Shown: positions 25,658-33,140 of the stretch, one piece after another
How the letters are laid out: each line of letters begins with the position of its first letter
How positions within the stretch are numbered: the stretch's first letter is position 1
DNA from: Pseudomonadota bacterium
Lineage (GTDB): Bacteria > Pseudomonadota > Gammaproteobacteria > Burkholderiales > Burkholderiaceae_C
DNA length: 64,000 nt
Direction: 5' to 3'
Assembly (NCBI GenBank): GCA_963205115.1
Contig: CAUJHV010000014.1
Coordinates: 267,030 to 331,029, forward strand
Position numbers and translations under genes: made by a program
The notes under the pieces: model-generated
Seen by the model: only the letters and a program-made list of their open reading frames with translations
What the model was told of the DNA's origin: nothing
The model's database searches: none

Positions 25658-26146
25658 ATGTACACGCGCCTGTGCGCCGCGCTGTCCAAGCTGAGCCTGG
25701 TGCTCGCCGTGATCGGCCTGATCGCGGTGATCCTGTGCGTGCAGTGGCAGGTCTTCGGGCGCTACGTCATGAACGACACACCCACCTGGGCCGAGGCGCT
25801 GGCCATGCTGCTGGTGCTGTTCGTCACGGCCTTCGGCCTGGCCGTGGGCGTGCGCGACGCAGGCCACATCGGCCTGGAATCGATGGTCGCGCTGCTGCCG
25901 GACGTCTGGCGCCACCGCATCGAGATCCTGATCCACGGCCTGGTCGGCCTGTTCGGCGCGCTGATGGCCTGGGGCGGCTGGCAATGGGCCAGCGCCAAGT
26001 GGACGGAGAAGAAGCCCATGCTGCCGGTGCCTGACGGCATCGACTATGTGCCGCTGGTGATCGCCGGCATCCTCATCGTGCTGTTCTCGATCGAACACGT
26101 GATCGCCCTGTTCCAGGGCAAGGTCGTGGAGCCCTCATGGAACTGA
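25658..26146 (+). CDS. dctQ: TRAP transporter small permease (DctQ family)
   Basis: A 162-residue protein with four predicted membrane helices (about 10-30, 45-65, 85-110, 130-150). 'WQVFGRYVMNDTPTWAEALA' is the DctQ signature. I chose ATG 25658 because the preceding in-frame codons are polar and Gly/Ser-rich. It forms the membrane complex with DctM, whose start lies within the end of this gene (10-bp overlap), so the two are translationally coupled. Confidence 0.93.
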   Translation: MYTRLCAALSKLSLVLAVIGLIAVILCVQWQVFGRYVMNDTPTWAEALAMLLVLFVTAFGLAVGVRDAGHIGLESMVALLPDVWRHRIEILIHGLVGLFGALMAWGGWQWASAKWTEKKPMLPVPDGIDYVPLVIAGILIVLFSIEHVIALFQGKVVEPSWN

Positions 26147-27426
26147 CGGTTCTCGGAATCAGCTTCACGGTGCTGCTGCTGCTGGGCGTGCCGGTGGCCT
26201 TTGCCATCGGCCTGTCGTCGGTGGCCACCATCCTGGCCGCGGGGCTGCCGATGGCCGTCGTCTTCCAGAAGATGGTCGGCGGCATGCAGGTCTTCAGTTT
26301 CCTGGCGATCCCGTTTTTTGTCTTCGCCGGCGAGCTGATGCTGCACGGCGGCATCGCCGAGCGCATCGTGCGATTCGCCAACAGCCTGGTGGGCCACGTA
26401 CGCGGCGGCCTGGGCATGAGCAATGTGCTGGGCTGCACCTTGTTCGGTGGCATCGTGGGCTCGCCGGTGGCCGACGTGTCGGCCATGGGCAGCGTGATGA
26501 TCCCGCTGATGAAGAAAGAAGGTTACGACGCCGACTACGCGGTGAACGTGACCACGCACGCCTCCCTGGTCGGCGCGCTGATGCCGACCTCGCACAACCT
26601 GATCCTGTTCACGCTGGCGACCTCGGGCCTGGCCTCGGTCAGCGCGCTGGGGCTGATCCTGGCCGGTGTGGTGCCGGCCCTGCTGCTGACGATGTGCAAC
26701 CTGCTGGCGGCGTGGTGGGTGGCCAAGAAGCGCGGCTATCCGACCCACGGCGCCTTTCCTGGCTGGGCCGCGGTGGCCTTGGCCTTCGCCGCGGCCGCAC
26801 CCGGCCTGCTGGTGGTGCTGATCATCCTGGTGGGCATCCTGTCGGGCGCCTTCACCGCCACGGAGTCGGCGTCGATCGCCGTGGCCTGGGCGCTGCTGAT
26901 CACCGTCTTCGTCTACCGGTCGCTGTCCTGGGACCACTTCATCAAGGCCTGCGCCAAGGCCTGCAAGACCACCGGCGTGGTGCTGCTGCTGATCGGCATC
27001 TCGGCGGCTTTCGGCTACTTCCTGGCGCTGTACGAGGTGCCGCAGAAGACCGGCGAGCTGATGAAGTCCATCTCCGACACGCCCTGGGTCATCTTCCTGA
27101 TGATCAACGTGTTGCTGTTCGTGCTGGGCACCTTCCTGGACATGGCGCCCACCATCCTGATCTGCACGCCCATCTTCATGCCCATCGCGATGCAGTTCGG
27201 CATGGACCCGCTGCAGTTCGGCGTGGTGATGCTGATCAATTGCGCACTGGGCCTGAATACGCCGCCGGTGGGCACGGTGCAGTTTGTGGGCTGCGCCATC
27301 GGCGAGATATCGGTGGGCCAGGTGATGCGCACGATCTGGCCCTTCTACGGCGCGCTGGGCCTGTGCCTGGTGCTGGTGACCTACGTGCCGGCGTTTTCGA
27401 CCTGGCTGCCCGGCCTGATGAAATGA
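26137..27426 (+). CDS. dctM: TRAP transporter large permease (DctM family)
   Basis: A 429-residue, roughly 12-helix sodium-coupled permease. Family motifs seen: 'LLLLGVPVAFAIGLSS', 'PFFVFAGELMLHGGIAERI', 'FGGIVGSPVADVSAMGSVM', 'FTATESASIAVAWALL' and 'FLDMAPTILICTPIFMPIA'. Together with DctP and DctQ it imports sugar acids on a sodium gradient. The ATG overlaps dctQ by 10 bp, and the SMP-30 gene follows 51 bp later in the same operon. Confidence 0.94.
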   Translation: MELTVLGISFTVLLLLGVPVAFAIGLSSVATILAAGLPMAVVFQKMVGGMQVFSFLAIPFFVFAGELMLHGGIAERIVRFANSLVGHVRGGLGMSNVLGCTLFGGIVGSPVADVSAMGSVMIPLMKKEGYDADYAVNVTTHASLVGALMPTSHNLILFTLATSGLASVSALGLILAGVVPALLLTMCNLLAAWWVAKKRGYPTHGAFPGWAAVALAFAAAAPGLLVVLIILVGILSGAFTATESASIAVAWALLITVFVYRSLSWDHFIKACAKACKTTGVVLLLIGISAAFGYFLALYEVPQKTGELMKSISDTPWVIFLMINVLLFVLGTFLDMAPTILICTPIFMPIAMQFGMDPLQFGVVMLINCALGLNTPPVGTVQFVGCAIGEISVGQVMRTIWPFYGALGLCLVLVTYVPAFSTWLPGLMK

Positions 27427-27477
27427 GGCCACCGCCGCGGGCATCGCTCGCGGCGCTTGAAGAGGATTCGCGCTGAC

Positions 27478-28443
27478 ATGACCGTCGACTTCCAACCGAA
27501 CGCCCGCCTGCCCGACCCGCGCATCGAGATCCTCGACGACCGGGGCCTCGCGCTGCGGCTGCTGTCGGGCACCGTCGAGCGCCTGGCCACCGGTTTCTAC
27601 TGGGCCGAAGGCCCGCAGTGGTTCGGCGACGGGCGCTACCTGCTGTTCAGCGACATCCCGAACGACCGCATCCTGCGCTGGGACGATTGCTCCGGCGCGC
27701 TGAGCGAATTCCGCAAACCCTCCAACCACGCCAACGGCCTGGCACGTGATCGGCAGGGCCGGCTGCTGGCCTGCGAGCACGGCACGCGCCGCGTCACACG
27801 CACGGAACACGACGGGCGCATCACGGTGCTGGCCAGCCACTTCGATGGCAAACGCCTGAATTCACCGAACGACATCGTCTGCCGCAGCGACGGCAGCATC
27901 TGGTTCACCGACCCGCCATTCGGCATCTCCGGCTGGTGGGAAGGCGAACCCGCCATGCCCGAACTGCCGCACGGCGTCTACCGCATCGACCCCGATACCG
28001 GCGCATTGGCGATGGTGCTGGACGACCTGCAGGGCTCCAACGGCCTGGCCTTCTCGCCGGACGAGCAGCAGTTGTATGTCGTCGAAAGCCGCCACCAGCC
28101 GCACCGCCGCATCTGGGCCTACGACGTGGACGGCGCGACGCTGAAGAACAAGCGCCTGTATGTCGACGCCGCCGGACCCGGCGCCTACGACGGCATCGCG
28201 GTGGACGAACAAGGCAACGTCTGGTGCGGCTTCGGCAGCAACGGCGCCGCCGGCGCCGACCTCGAGGCCCTGGACGGCGTACGCGTCTATGACCGCGAGG
28301 GCCGCGCGCTGGCGCACATCCATCTGCCCGAGCGATGCGCCAATGTGTGCTTCGGCGGCGCGCGGCACAACCGGCTGTTCATGGCGGCGAGCCACTCGCT
28401 GTATGCGGTGTATGTGAACGTGCGCGGGGCGGTGCGGAACTGA
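27478..28443 (+). CDS. SMP-30/gluconolactonase-family lactonase
   Basis: A 321-residue six-bladed beta-propeller. Metal-ligand positions of the family are present: Glu44 in 'YWAEGPQW', Asn131 in 'NSPNDIVCRSDGS', Asn188 in 'GSNGLAFSPDE' and Asp238 in 'GAYDGIAVDEQGNVWCGFG'. It should hydrolyse the aldarolactone made by Udh to the open aldarate. ATG 27478 (MTVDFQPNARL) is used; an in-frame ATG at 27457 would add seven residues. The last 15 codons, ending 'VYVNVRGAVRN', are repeated as DNA at 49011-49055, so the gene's 3' end is an insertion point for the 20.6-kb island that follows. The reading frame here is intact. Confidence 0.92.
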   Translation: MTVDFQPNARLPDPRIEILDDRGLALRLLSGTVERLATGFYWAEGPQWFGDGRYLLFSDIPNDRILRWDDCSGALSEFRKPSNHANGLARDRQGRLLACEHGTRRVTRTEHDGRITVLASHFDGKRLNSPNDIVCRSDGSIWFTDPPFGISGWWEGEPAMPELPHGVYRIDPDTGALAMVLDDLQGSNGLAFSPDEQQLYVVESRHQPHRRIWAYDVDGATLKNKRLYVDAAGPGAYDGIAVDEQGNVWCGFGSNGAAGADLEALDGVRVYDREGRALAHIHLPERCANVCFGGARHNRLFMAASHSLYAVYVNVRGAVRN

Positions 28444-28445
28444 GC
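28401..28445 (+). repeat. Left direct repeat (att-like), 3' end of the SMP-30 gene
   Basis: 45 bp matching 49011-49055 with one mismatch (G at 28408 against C at 49018). The stretch 28409-28445 is 37 bp identical to 49019-49055. It covers the last codons and stop of the SMP-30 gene. Identity stops sharply on both sides. An exact copy of a gene's 3' end at the far side of foreign DNA is what site-specific integration leaves behind. Confidence 0.9.
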
Positions 28446-28816
28446 GTTTCGGAGAGCCGGTTCCACAAGATCGGCTGCCGGGCACCGCTCGCTTGTGGGG
28501 CCGGCGATCGACCCTCAGCGGTCGAACGACTCGCTCCGAAGCTGCCCGACGGCTTGGCCTGTTCCTTCACATCGAATCGCCCCGAAGCTGCCGTTCGCGG
28601 CCACCGGCGGTCGGCCACAAGCCGGCGTTCGGTCCCGCTGGACGTGTACCCAGTCAAGGCAGGCTGCGGCCACTCAGGCGCGGCGCTTGAGCGGCGGCTT
28701 TGGCCGGGAGCAGTCTTGCGCGGATCGGTCCCTCCCATTCCCACCAAACTGCTCCCTGAGAATCCTGTATCCGGCGGCCTAGCAGGCCTCGGATGCCGAC
28801 AGAACAGGGAGAGCTC
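28446..28816. other. Non-coding left flank of the island
   Basis: I see no gene in these 371 bp. The string CCGAAGCTGCC occurs at 28536 and 28582, and again at 47557 near the right end of the island. At both ends a GACCCTCAG lies shortly before it (28510 and 47519). The region probably contains the promoter of the RelA/SpoT-type gene, but no clear -35/-10 stands out. Confidence 0.5.
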
Positions 28817-31800
28817 ATGGACTTTGCTGAGTACGAGCGCACAGCCTTCGATGCCTACAAGGATTTCGCCGAAGCCGTGGCAGCGCTACTGAAGGAGGCC
28901 CTCGTCGCCGAAGGCAGGTACCGGCTGCAGGAGGTCCGGTGGAGAGCGAAAGAGGTGGATTCGCTGCGCAAGAAGCTGCACGACCGAGGCCTGGAAGCGT
29001 CCACCACCGTCGAGAGCGAGATCAAGGACCTAGCGGGCTGCCGGGTCATCTTCTATACGAACACGGACGTCTCACGGCTGCTCAGTTCTGGCCTGGTCCA
29101 CGAGACTTTCGAGGTGGTTGACTACAAGTTCCACCACCCCAAGCGCAACGATGAAGACGGCGAGCTGTACACGTCGAACCACTTTGTGGTGAAGCTCAAC
29201 GCGGACAGGCTCGCGCAGCCCGGATTCGGCAAGTTCGCTGGCATGCGCTGCGAAATTCAGGTGCAGACCATCCTCAACCACGCTTGGTCGGAGATGGCCC
29301 ACGACACTGTCTACAAGGCGCCTGAGTTGGACGCCCTGGGTAGACGGACCCTGGACGAAATCAAGGTGCGCATGCGCAGGATCGCCCAGGAATACCTGGT
29401 GCCGGCCGGCTATGAGTTCCAGAAAGTCGCGGCCGACTACGAGCGCCTGATCGAAGGCAAGGCCCTCGCGGACGAGAGGCCGCTGGACGCCATCGTGGCG
29501 GCTCCCGATAACAACGAGCGCTTCGAGGCCCTCCTTCGCTTCAAGGATCAGGTGCTGCCGCTTTATGACCACCCGGAAGAGTCCTATCCAGTGATCGTGG
29601 ATCGGCTTATCGCCGCCGCAAGAACAGCCCGAACCACGGCTCCGGTGGCCATTGAAACCCCATACGGCAACTACGCCGGCAAGACTTTCGAGCAGGTGCT
29701 TACCCCCATCGGCGAGATCCTCTCGTACTACCGGTACATGGATTCGGCGACGACCTTTGCTGCAGTGCTGACGCTTGATGAACTAGTGGAGGAGCCAGAG
29801 GCCGTAAAGGGCGTGATCAAGGTGGGCGAGGTGCTGACCAAGTTCAACTTCCACCTCGCCGACCATGGTCTGGGTGTCCAAGTGGTCCTGCTCGACGCGA
29901 TGGATGCGCTGGGGCCAGAAGGCTGGGATGCCCACCGTCGGCTTTTGACGCCCATGCTCGGCAACATGCTCAGCCTCGAAGTGAGCGGCACGACACACCA
30001 CTCAGCCAGGGTGGAGTTCAAGCGCGGCACCCTACCAGCGTCGGCGGACCTCAAGGCCATCCGCGGACGTGCGATCCACCTTCTGCAGGCGATCTTCGCG
30101 CGGGCTGACAGCGACGCCCAGCGGCTCGCAGCGCTGCGGGCTATGCGGACGGCGGCGCGGGCGCCGATGCAGGGCGGCTACAGCGATGCGACCCAGGAAC
30201 TGATCATGCGCAGTGCCGCCGAAGTCATCGAGTTCCACGCGCAGTTCCTTCCAGACCTCAGCCTGGAGTTGAGGCAAGACTGCGAGGCTTGGGTCAACCG
30301 GCTCTACCTCACCTATATGGAGCTGTCGGAGGCCATGCGGGCACAGCCGCGGCTCGTCGAAGCTCAGGCCCCGCTGATCGCGGCGGGTCTGCGGTTCAGG
30401 GACGCCGTCAACGCCGATCCCGAGTATGTGATTTTCAAGACCTTGGTAGGGTACGACTCGGTCTTCCCGCCTGCTTGGACTGACAGGAACTTTCGCTACA
30501 CGGAGGTCGAGGCCTACCGGCAGACCATGTTTCCTGGCCTGATCGATTCGGTGACCGACGCCACCACAGAGGCCTGGTTTCGCCGGCTGGATCTCTTCGC
30601 TAGGGCCGATGGCACGGATGGCGCGACGTTCTCTGCCTTCGGCAGGTTCCTGGGCCAACTGGCAGAAACCAAACCCGAATTCGTGCTGGGCTACCTGCCG
30701 CGCCTCGACGGGCCCCTCGCGACCTTCTTGCCAGTGTTGTTGAACGGACTGCTTCAGACCGCCCTGCGGCCGCAGACGCTCGCGGTGATGGACCAGTGGA
30801 TCGTCGACGGGCAAAACCTGGCTCAGCTCGCCTGGCAGCAACGAACGGCCAACCCGTTCGATGTAGGGCTGCTTTGCAGGATCCTGCAGCGCGCCATTGA
30901 GATCAACGACCTGGCCACCGTCACCAATGCATTGATCGCCTCGGCTGATCAGTTCGATGCGCACCCGGGTACGCTGATCTCCGAGGTGTTCATGCCGGCC
31001 ATCGTCTTCCTAGAAGCTTCTGGCAAGTACGACTGGTTGCGCTGGCCGTGGACCTCATGGCTCTCGAAGGGCATCGTCGAAGGGCTAGACGAGGCCAGCG
31101 CCGAGCGGCTGCTAAAGGCGCTGGTGCATTGCCCGGCGCTGGAGCACAACTGCGAATACATGGTGGCCTCGGTCGCCAAGGCCTTCCCGGTCAAGGTGCT
31201 GCGCTTCATCGGCGAACGCATCCAACTGGGCAAGAGCGAGGCGGCGCCGGCGGACTATGAGGCAGTCCCTTTCGACCCTCACATGCTCAGAGAGGCGCTG
31301 AAGGCGCAGCTCGCTGCGTCGCCCGACGTTGTGCTGAAAGAAGCGCAGGGCTGGTTCCAAACCGACCACCTGCGTTTCCCTTACGGCGGTGCCAGAACGG
31401 TGGTGTCGATCTTCCCGGCCGTGGACGGAGACATGGCCGCCTGCCTGATGCAGATTGCGACCGATGGCGACCCGGGCCAGCTTGCTTTCCTGGTGGCACT
31501 GCTGGAGTCCTACAACGGCCAGCGGTTCCTGTATCCCATCTTGCGCGCCCTCGTCGCCCGGCTGGAGCCGGGCGACGCCTTGCTCAGCGGCTTGGCGCGG
31601 GTCTTGGATCAATCAGGTGTTGTGAGCGGCGAGTTCGGCTACGCCGAGCTCAATATCGAGAGGAGAGGCTGGATCCAGCCTTGGATTGAAGACGACAACG
31701 AAAAGGTCCGTGCGTATGGACAGAAGCGCGTACGTGAGCTCGACGCGACCATCGCCTCGGAGACGCGCAGGGCAGAAATCAACGTCGCCATGCGGCGCAT

Positions 31801-31840
31801 GGCCTACAACGAAGACGTCCGTGGCAAGGATAGTGAGTAG
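28817..31840 (+). CDS. Large RelA/SpoT-domain nucleotide pyrophosphokinase-like protein
   Basis: The product is 1007 residues. Start ATG 28817 has 'aGGGAGAg' upstream; an ATG eight codons earlier lacks it. Residues 35-170 form the RelA/SpoT synthetase domain: 'RWRAKEVDSLRKKL', 'IKDLAGCRVIFY', the G-loop 'YTSNH' (118-122) and 'EIQVQTILNHAWSEMAHDT' (146-164). All positions typical of an active pyrophosphate-transferring enzyme look intact. There is no HD hydrolase domain, TGS or ACT domain. The remaining 800-odd residues are mostly helical and unrecognised, rich in 'RLLKALVHCPALEHNCEY'-like repeats. Known small relatives make (p)ppGpp, (p)ppApp or modify tRNA as toxins or phage-defence effectors (for example CapRel). 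A defence or stress role is possible, but unproven. Codon use is less GC-biased than in neighbours, suggesting transfer. Confidence 0.85.
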   Translation: MDFAEYERTAFDAYKDFAEAVAALLKEALVAEGRYRLQEVRWRAKEVDSLRKKLHDRGLEASTTVESEIKDLAGCRVIFYTNTDVSRLLSSGLVHETFEVVDYKFHHPKRNDEDGELYTSNHFVVKLNADRLAQPGFGKFAGMRCEIQVQTILNHAWSEMAHDTVYKAPELDALGRRTLDEIKVRMRRIAQEYLVPAGYEFQKVAADYERLIEGKALADERPLDAIVAAPDNNERFEALLRFKDQVLPLYDHPEESYPVIVDRLIAAARTARTTAPVAIETPYGNYAGKTFEQVLTPIGEILSYYRYMDSATTFAAVLTLDELVEEPEAVKGVIKVGEVLTKFNFHLADHGLGVQVVLLDAMDALGPEGWDAHRRLLTPMLGNMLSLEVSGTTHHSARVEFKRGTLPASADLKAIRGRAIHLLQAIFARADSDAQRLAALRAMRTAARAPMQGGYSDATQELIMRSAAEVIEFHAQFLPDLSLELRQDCEAWVNRLYLTYMELSEAMRAQPRLVEAQAPLIAAGLRFRDAVNADPEYVIFKTLVGYDSVFPPAWTDRNFRYTEVEAYRQTMFPGLIDSVTDATTEAWFRRLDLFARADGTDGATFSAFGRFLGQLAETKPEFVLGYLPRLDGPLATFLPVLLNGLLQTALRPQTLAVMDQWIVDGQNLAQLAWQQRTANPFDVGLLCRILQRAIEINDLATVTNALIASADQFDAHPGTLISEVFMPAIVFLEASGKYDWLRWPWTSWLSKGIVEGLDEASAERLLKALVHCPALEHNCEYMVASVAKAFPVKVLRFIGERIQLGKSEAAPADYEAVPFDPHMLREALKAQLAASPDVVLKEAQGWFQTDHLRFPYGGARTVVSIFPAVDGDMAACLMQIATDGDPGQLAFLVALLESYNGQRFLYPILRALVARLEPGDALLSGLARVLDQSGVVSGEFGYAELNIERRGWIQPWIEDDNEKVRAYGQKRVRELDATIASETRRAEINVAMRRMAYNEDVRGKDSE

Positions 31841-31869
31841 GCAGGTGGTCGCGGACGCCGAAGTAGGCA

Positions 31870-32028
31870 ATGGAGGACATCAAGCTGCACAGCATGCGCC
31901 TCGACGACCACATGAAAGGCATGGCCAGTGTCAACCTGGCCGACCAACAGGCGGTGGCGGACGGCCCCGGCGTCGACGTCGACGCTAATGCACAGCCGCA
32001 GCGTCCGACTGAACCGGACGCTAGCTGA
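31870..32028 (+). CDS. Possible 52-residue protein after the RelA/SpoT-type gene
   Basis: ATG 31870 begins 29 bp after the synthetase stop and reads 'MEDIKLHSMRLDDHMKGMAS', then a polar tail ending 'QRPTEPDAS'. It is acidic, soluble and unrecognised. Position alone would suit an accessory or antidote to the upstream enzyme, but the ribosome site is poor, and it could equally be a truncated remnant. Confidence 0.3.
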   Translation: MEDIKLHSMRLDDHMKGMASVNLADQQAVADGPGVDVDANAQPQRPTEPDAS

Positions 32029-32319
32029 CCGACCGAGCCTGCCGCCCCTCACCAGCGGACGCCTGAGTCAGAAAGTTGCCTCAGATTGACAGTGGTTATT
32101 GCTGAACGCACTACCAAGGCCAGATGACGGCTTCAGGTCATCAACCGTGAACTCGACTTCATGCCGAGGACGACGGCAATCGCTGCGGACCGGCTGCACC
32201 CGGTCGAACGGCGACCGGCAGCTCAGGGGCGACCAGCGACAGCACGGTGAGCGATCTCACCGCCGCAGAGCTGACCCCCAAGTTGAGGCGCCGGACAGCC
32301 GCGCGTCGTCAAGGGCACG

Positions 32320-32492
32320 TTCGATGCCATCCTCGGGTGCGGCCTCCTGGCGCTGGGCTTCCTGAGCTTGCGCCGCGGCGAATGCGGCCACGACAAGCTG
32401 GTGGCGTTGTTTGCAAGCGGCGCGGCGGGTTCTGTCCGTCCTGCGGCGCACGGCGGATGTCGCTGCGGGCAACGCACCTCGTGGACCGCGTC
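32320..32492 (+). pseudogene. IS91-family transposase fragment (zinc-binding region, frameshifted)
   Basis: One frame gives 'GFLSLRRGECGHDKLV' and, after a frame change near 32405, another gives 'CKRRGGFCPSCGARRM' then 'ATHLVDRV'. Joined, these reproduce the N-terminal zinc-binding segment of IS91/ISCR-type rolling-circle transposases. The catalytic tyrosine region is absent. It is a dead relic, but it shows that this island has hosted IS91-type elements. Confidence 0.7.
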
Positions 32493-32506
32493 AGTCCCAG
32501 CTTGAC

Positions 32507-32764
32507 CTGGATGCGCTGCAGGTGGTTGATCAGCGCGACGATGCGACCGCGCACGAACCACTCGGGGTTGTTGGCCACCGTCGGGTCGCCGGACAAGCGC
32601 GCCGCCGCGCGGTAGGTGTCACCCCAGACCGGCATATCACGCGAGCCGTGGGCGAACGAACCGAGCGGCACCTGCGTGCGGCCGTCGATCATTTCCCAGA
32701 CCAGCTGCACCGGCAGTGCGCCGCCGTTGCGCTGGGCCAAGGTGGTCAGGTCCGATGGCTTCTT
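32507..32764 (-). pseudogene. Cytochrome c C-terminal fragment
   Basis: The minus strand encodes about 86 residues: 'KKPSDLTTLAQRNGGALP', 'LVWEMIDGR', 'HGSRDMPVWGDTYR' and 'VRGRIVALINHLQRIQ'. These are the distal half of a class I cytochrome c, with the Met haem ligand in 'DMPVWG'. The CxxCH haem site and signal peptide are missing. It abuts the transposase fragment tail-to-tail, indicating capture and truncation. Confidence 0.7.
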
Positions 32765-33140
32765 CGATTGCCAAATCATCATGTACGCCTCCATTGGCGA
32801 GTGAACCGGGCCGCCCCGCGGTGGTACGGCCCGTTGCCGCGGCGACCTGTCCCTATTGAGATGGGACCCGTCGTGCGCATGGAGCCAACGCAACGCGCGC
32901 GAAAGGGCCGCAAGATCGAAGGCTTTGTGAAGCCTCTGCGGCTGGTGGGCTGAATCCGTTGCAGGCGGCGGCTTCATGCGCGCCGCGGTTGGGTAGCGGA
33001 CCAAGGGTTATGCCTGATGGCTTGGACCCTGTGCCAAAGGCTCTGGCTGCCCCACACTACGGCGGCGCGACAGCTGGCCGCAACCGCGTGGCGTCGCGCG
33101 GGTCGTTCTACCCCCCAAGGCTGAGGTCAATCCGCCCGCC

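Larger units (their letters stand above)
31841..33140. other. Fragment-rich region between the synthetase and the cassette
   Basis: About 1.3 kb with no intact long gene. It contains a possible 52-codon frame (31870), a frameshifted IS91-family transposase piece (32320-32492) and an antisense cytochrome c piece (32507-32764). The last 375 bp (32766-33140) hold nothing I can name and should carry the promoter for the 33141 cassette. The patchwork is typical of a recombination hot spot. Confidence 0.6.

Noticed and set aside
32411..32953. Plus-strand 180-codon frame
   Set aside because: It runs antisense through the recognisable cytochrome c fragment and across the transposase fragment in the wrong frame, so it is a shadow.
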